Below are positions 61,114 to 64,000 of a stretch of DNA of 64,000 nucleotides, piece after piece. Below the pieces are notes generated by a model. It saw nothing but the letters and a program-made list of their open reading frames with translations, was not told the origin of the DNA and ran no database searches. The position numbers and the translations under genes are program-made. The stretch spans positions 1,294,188-1,358,187 of the forward strand of contig NZ_NIST01000001.1 in NCBI RefSeq assembly GCF_002335745.1, in the 5' to 3' direction. The first letter of the stretch is position 1; each line of letters opens with the position of its first letter. Source of the DNA: Evansella halocellulosilytica (lineage in GTDB: Bacteria > Bacillota > Bacilli > Bacillales > Salisediminibacteriaceae).

Positions 61114-62409
61114 ATGGGGTTTATTCAATGGATAGCGGATAATATTTTTGGTGAACCAGCTATTTTGTTAGGGTTAATCGTTTTACTAGGGTTACTATTA
61201 CAAAAGAAAAATTTAAATAAGCTACTCAGTGGTACGTTAAAAGCGATCATTGGTTTCTTAATTATCGGCGCTGGTGCTGATATTATCGTTGACGCACTAC
61301 TAGTATTTGAACCGATGTGGCAGGAAGTATTTAACCTTGATGGACCATCATTAGGTGAGTTTATGGGGCAAGAATCATTTAATGCACAATATGGTGGTGC
61401 TGTAACGTTAGCGATGGCTATTGGTTTTTTAATTAACGTATTATTAGCGAGATTTACTAGATTTAAATTCATTTACTTAACAGGTCATATGATGTTCTGG
61501 ACGACAATTATTTTTGCTGGAATTGTTGTAAGCACTGTTGGTGACGTTTCGTTCATGAAATTAGTTATTTTTCTATCAATTATAATGGGTATCTATTGGA
61601 CAATCCAACCAGCTTTAACACAGCCATTAATGCGTAAAATTACTGGGAATGACAATATCGCATTAGGACATACTTCAGCCTCTGTTGCACTTTTAGGTGC
61701 ATTAATGGGTAAATTATTTGGAAATAAAGAAAATGACTCTGAAAAAATTAATGTTCCAAAAGGACTAGAATTCTTAAGAGATTCAAATATTATTACTGCC
61801 TTAACGATGGGAATTTTATTCCTAGTAGGGGCTGTCATTTTAACAACAAAGGATACTCCAGGTGCACAAGAGTTACTCGCATCTTCAGGAGAGCAAAGCT
61901 TCTTTGTATATGCAATCATTCAAGCGATTATGTTTGCAGCAGGTATTGCCGTTGTATTAATGGGTGTACGTATGTTTATTGGGGAATTAGTCCCTGCATT
62001 CCAGGGGATCGCCACAAAATTAGTACCTGGTGCAAAACCTGCACTTGATGTTCCTGTTATTTTCCCGTATGCCCCTAACTCTGTTGTATTAGGGTTCTTA
62101 GGCGCATTTTTTGGTTCACTTCTTTGGCTCGTTGTGATTGGAAATACTGTAGCATACGTATTTGTACCAACGATGATTGTCTTGTTCTTCCATGGTGCAG
62201 CAGCTGGTGTGTTTGGAAACGTAACAGGCGGTGTAAGAGGTGCATTGCTTGGCGGGTTTATGACCGCTACAATCGTCGCGTGGGGGCAGTTTATTACTGT
62301 AAGAATGCTGCTTAGTGACACGATACCTGATACTGCAATGTGGGCAGCGGATTCAGATATGTTCGTACTCGGTCCGATCATTCGGTTCTTAGCACAATTG
62401 TTATTTTAA
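61114..62409 (+). CDS. PTS EIIC component (ascorbate/SgaT type)
   Basis: A 431-residue membrane channel with about eleven helices. LNKLLSGTLKAIIGFLIIGAGADIIV, QYGGAVTLAMAIGFLINVLLARF, GHTSASVALLGALMGKLFG, VIFPYAPNSVVLGFLGAFFG and FFHGAAAGVFGNVTGGVRGA match the UlaA/SgaT family. It imports and phosphorylates an ascorbate-like sugar acid or lactone in E. coli; relatives serve other sugars, so the substrate is open. ATG 61114 follows AAGGGGGG. A terminator stem follows the gene. Confidence 0.92.
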   Translation: MGFIQWIADNIFGEPAILLGLIVLLGLLLQKKNLNKLLSGTLKAIIGFLIIGAGADIIVDALLVFEPMWQEVFNLDGPSLGEFMGQESFNAQYGGAVTLAMAIGFLINVLLARFTRFKFIYLTGHMMFWTTIIFAGIVVSTVGDVSFMKLVIFLSIIMGIYWTIQPALTQPLMRKITGNDNIALGHTSASVALLGALMGKLFGNKENDSEKINVPKGLEFLRDSNIITALTMGILFLVGAVILTTKDTPGAQELLASSGEQSFFVYAIIQAIMFAAGIAVVLMGVRMFIGELVPAFQGIATKLVPGAKPALDVPVIFPYAPNSVVLGFLGAFFGSLLWLVVIGNTVAYVFVPTMIVLFFHGAAAGVFGNVTGGVRGALLGGFMTATIVAWGQFITVRMLLSDTIPDTAMWAADSDMFVLGPIIRFLAQLLF

Positions 62410-62433
62410 CTGAACTAACTACGATGACATTAG

Positions 62434-62465
62434 GTGAGAAGGATTGATTCTTCTCACTTTTCCCT
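62434..62465 (+). terminator. Hairpin between the PTS genes and the phosphotriesterase-like gene
   Basis: Arms GTGAGAAG/CTTCTCAC with an eight-base loop and TTTTCCCTTT. It may reduce rather than stop transcription into the following genes. Confidence 0.65.
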
Positions 62466-62539
62466 TTAAAAAATGGCTTGCACTGATTGGATATCAATTA
62501 ACCAAAGAGAATTTATTCTAGAGGAAGGTAGAGATCATA

Positions 62540-63532
62540 ATGGGTATTGTTAGAACGCTCATTGGGGATGTGGAGTCAAAAGATTTAGGTTTCACATATT
62601 CCCATGAACATATTGTATGCACTCCTCCTTATTGGCACAACAAAGGTGAGAATGACCTTTTACTTGATAGTCCAAGTAAATCGCTGAAAGAAGTCAAAGA
62701 CTTTAAGAAGGTTGGAGGTAAAACGATCGTTGATGCTACAGCTATTGATTATGGTCGAGACGTTGAGAGTGTGAGTAATATCTCGAAAGAAACCGGCGTT
62801 CACATTATCGGGACAGCCGGATTCAATAAAAGCTTTTTATGGGCAAGTAAGATTCCAGAACATTTGCAGAAAATATTGCCGGCGTTTCAAACGTATAATC
62901 ATTGGATTGAAGCGGCAACCATTAACGAGCTATCTGATTTTGTAATATCAGAAGTCGAGGAAGGGCTGGAAGGAACGAAATTTAAAGCCGGACAGGTGAA
63001 GTTTGGAACGGGATATAATTCAATCACTCCATTAGAAGAAAAAACGATTCGAGCAGTAGCGAGGGCGCATAAAGAAATAAAGGCTCCAATCCATTCACAT
63101 ACTGAAGTAGGAACAATGGCATTAGAACAAATCGATATTCTTCGTTCCGAAGGGATTAATTTGGAATATGTCAGCTTTGGACATATGGATCGTAATCCTG
63201 ATCCATATTATCATGAACAAATTGCTAAAACCGGAGCATTTTTAAGCTTTGACGGTATTGGGAAAATTAAGTATGCACCTGAAAGCACGCGAATTTCCTT
63301 GATACTTGAATTAGTAAAAAAAGGATACGAAAATCAAATTTTAATTAGTGGTGATACAGCAAGAAAATCATATTTTAAGCATTATGCATACGGTCCCGGC
63401 TTTACATTTATTAAAAATAAATGGGTACCGAGGTTCGAAGAAGAAGCAACAAATGCTGGGTTTGATGGGGAAAAATTAATCGAGAAGTTTTTTATTAAAA
63501 ATCCAGCTAATTGTTTTTCCTTTAAAGTGTAA
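62540..63532 (+). CDS. Phosphotriesterase-family metal-dependent hydrolase
   Basis: A 330-residue TIM-barrel amidohydrolase. Metal ligands are seen as HxH in GFTYSHEHIVC, the lysine in TKFKAGQVKFGTG, His in PIHSHTEVG, His in YVSFGHMDRNPD and the final Asp in ILISGDTARKS. Family members are mostly lactonases or phospho-sugar hydrolases, and only a few hydrolyse phosphotriesters. Placed after an ascorbate-type PTS, a sugar-phosphate lactonase or deacylase role is likely but unproven. Confidence 0.9.
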   Translation: MGIVRTLIGDVESKDLGFTYSHEHIVCTPPYWHNKGENDLLLDSPSKSLKEVKDFKKVGGKTIVDATAIDYGRDVESVSNISKETGVHIIGTAGFNKSFLWASKIPEHLQKILPAFQTYNHWIEAATINELSDFVISEVEEGLEGTKFKAGQVKFGTGYNSITPLEEKTIRAVARAHKEIKAPIHSHTEVGTMALEQIDILRSEGINLEYVSFGHMDRNPDPYYHEQIAKTGAFLSFDGIGKIKYAPESTRISLILELVKKGYENQILISGDTARKSYFKHYAYGPGFTFIKNKWVPRFEEEATNAGFDGEKLIEKFFIKNPANCFSFKV

Positions 63533-63560
63533 ATTTTCATTCATAAAGGGGATAGTTCGT

Positions 63561-64000
63561 ATGAAGTGGTCAGAGATGAGTGCCTATACTTTTCAAGAGA
63601 AAGAAAAAGATATTGCCATTCTCCCGATCGGTGCTATTGAAGCTCATGGGCCGCACTTACCGATAGGAACAGATAACATATTAGCTGAACGAGTAGCGGA
63701 GCTTCTTGGTGATAAGACTAATGCTCTCATTTTGCCTGTTCTTCCGCTAGGACAAGTGTGGAGTTTGAAGGACTTCCCTGGAAGTTTAACAATTTCAAAC
63801 AGTACATTAATCTCAATCATTACAGAACTTGGCGAAAGCATTTATAAACAAGGATTCAAAAAATTTGTCATCATAAATGCTCATTTAGGGAACCAAACGG
63901 CACTAAAAGAAGCTTCAAGAAAGCTATTAGATCTTGTACCTCAATTAAAGACGTTTACTTTCTTTTATCCAGATATAAAGGAAATCGCAAAAGATGTTTG
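63561..64000 (+). CDS. Creatininase-family amidohydrolase, partial (cut by window edge)
   Basis: The first 146 residues of a creatininase/FAPy-deformylase-like protein: IAILPIGAIEAHGPHLPIGT carries the family's metal-binding Glu and His (GxxExHGPHLPxGTD), and FVIINAHLGNQTALKEA is the second metal motif (usually NGHGGN; here NAHLGN). The family includes creatininase and riboflavin-pathway or MftE-type peptidases. ATG 63561 follows AAAGGGGAT, 28 bases after the hydrolase gene, so it belongs to the same operon. The end lies beyond the window. Confidence 0.88.
   Translation, partial: MKWSEMSAYTFQEKEKDIAILPIGAIEAHGPHLPIGTDNILAERVAELLGDKTNALILPVLPLGQVWSLKDFPGSLTISNSTLISIITELGESIYKQGFKKFVIINAHLGNQTALKEASRKLLDLVPQLKTFTFFYPDIKEIAKDV

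Noticed and set aside
61920-62381. Minus-strand ORF of 153 codons inside the PTS EIIC gene
   Set aside because: Mirror of the conserved membrane protein; its product is a Thr/Ala/Pro-rich shadow without start signals.

Overview
The window is a chromosomal segment of a low-GC, endospore-forming Bacillaceae bacterium, probably close to the environmental or alkaliphilic Bacillus lineages. The evidence is a SpoVAF-type germination protein, a YjcZ-like small spore protein, a SinI-like anti-repressor, strong AGGAGG ribosome binding sites, frequent TTG/GTG starts, an M-box upstream of mgtE, and GlpP-type control of glpD. No rRNA, tRNA or CRISPR array was seen.

Layout. 1-265 is the right end of an insertion sequence. 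308-2088 holds an SdpR/SdpI-like pair and a YihY-family protein. 2271-6652 is a signalling block: a 1106-residue double-transmitter hybrid kinase, its OmpR-type regulator and a SinI-like peptide. 7236-18419 carries housekeeping and accessory enzymes: murB, an M3 peptidase, LysE and APC transporters, a phosphatase, a beta-lactamase-like hydrolase, a decayed alpha/beta hydrolase, and a GNAT-HAD-GNAT-NUDIX run. 18758-28842 has small regulators, AraC with MFS, spoVAF, a CPBP protease, msrA, EamA, an Fe-S type PD-(D/E)XK nuclease, a DUF457 protein and NUDIX. 29016-38275 has two methyltransferases, LysR, an oxidase-like small protein, a nucleoside hydrolase, a diguanylate cyclase, a broken arginine deiminase gene and mgtE behind its M-box. 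40397-46739 has MarR-MATE, a group II intron and a GntR-controlled ABC exporter.

47216-54810 reads as a glycerol-phosphate module: an ABC importer, a HAD phosphatase, the antiterminator GlpP and GlpD. Both the importer and glpD are preceded by terminator leaders with a competing upstream hairpin, and the importer promoter overlaps a cre-like site. A second group II intron copy, differing from the first by one base as far as compared, follows. 58617-64000 holds a ROK kinase and a GntR-controlled ascorbate-type PTS, followed by a phosphotriesterase-like hydrolase and a creatininase-family enzyme: a coherent but unassigned sugar-derivative pathway.

The most unusual property is the density of dispersed, structured intergenic repeats. 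At least five families recur: a GTGCCTGGCAC palindrome that often pairs into long hairpins between genes; a 150-300 bp family with a conserved CTTCGGC/GCCGAAG hairpin; a family with ends like AAAGCGTCCGC; a family containing GCCCTTATAGGGC; and GGATAAA arrays. Both class C group II introns sit immediately after rho-independent terminators. All functional calls are from reading the sequence and family knowledge; no database search was run.
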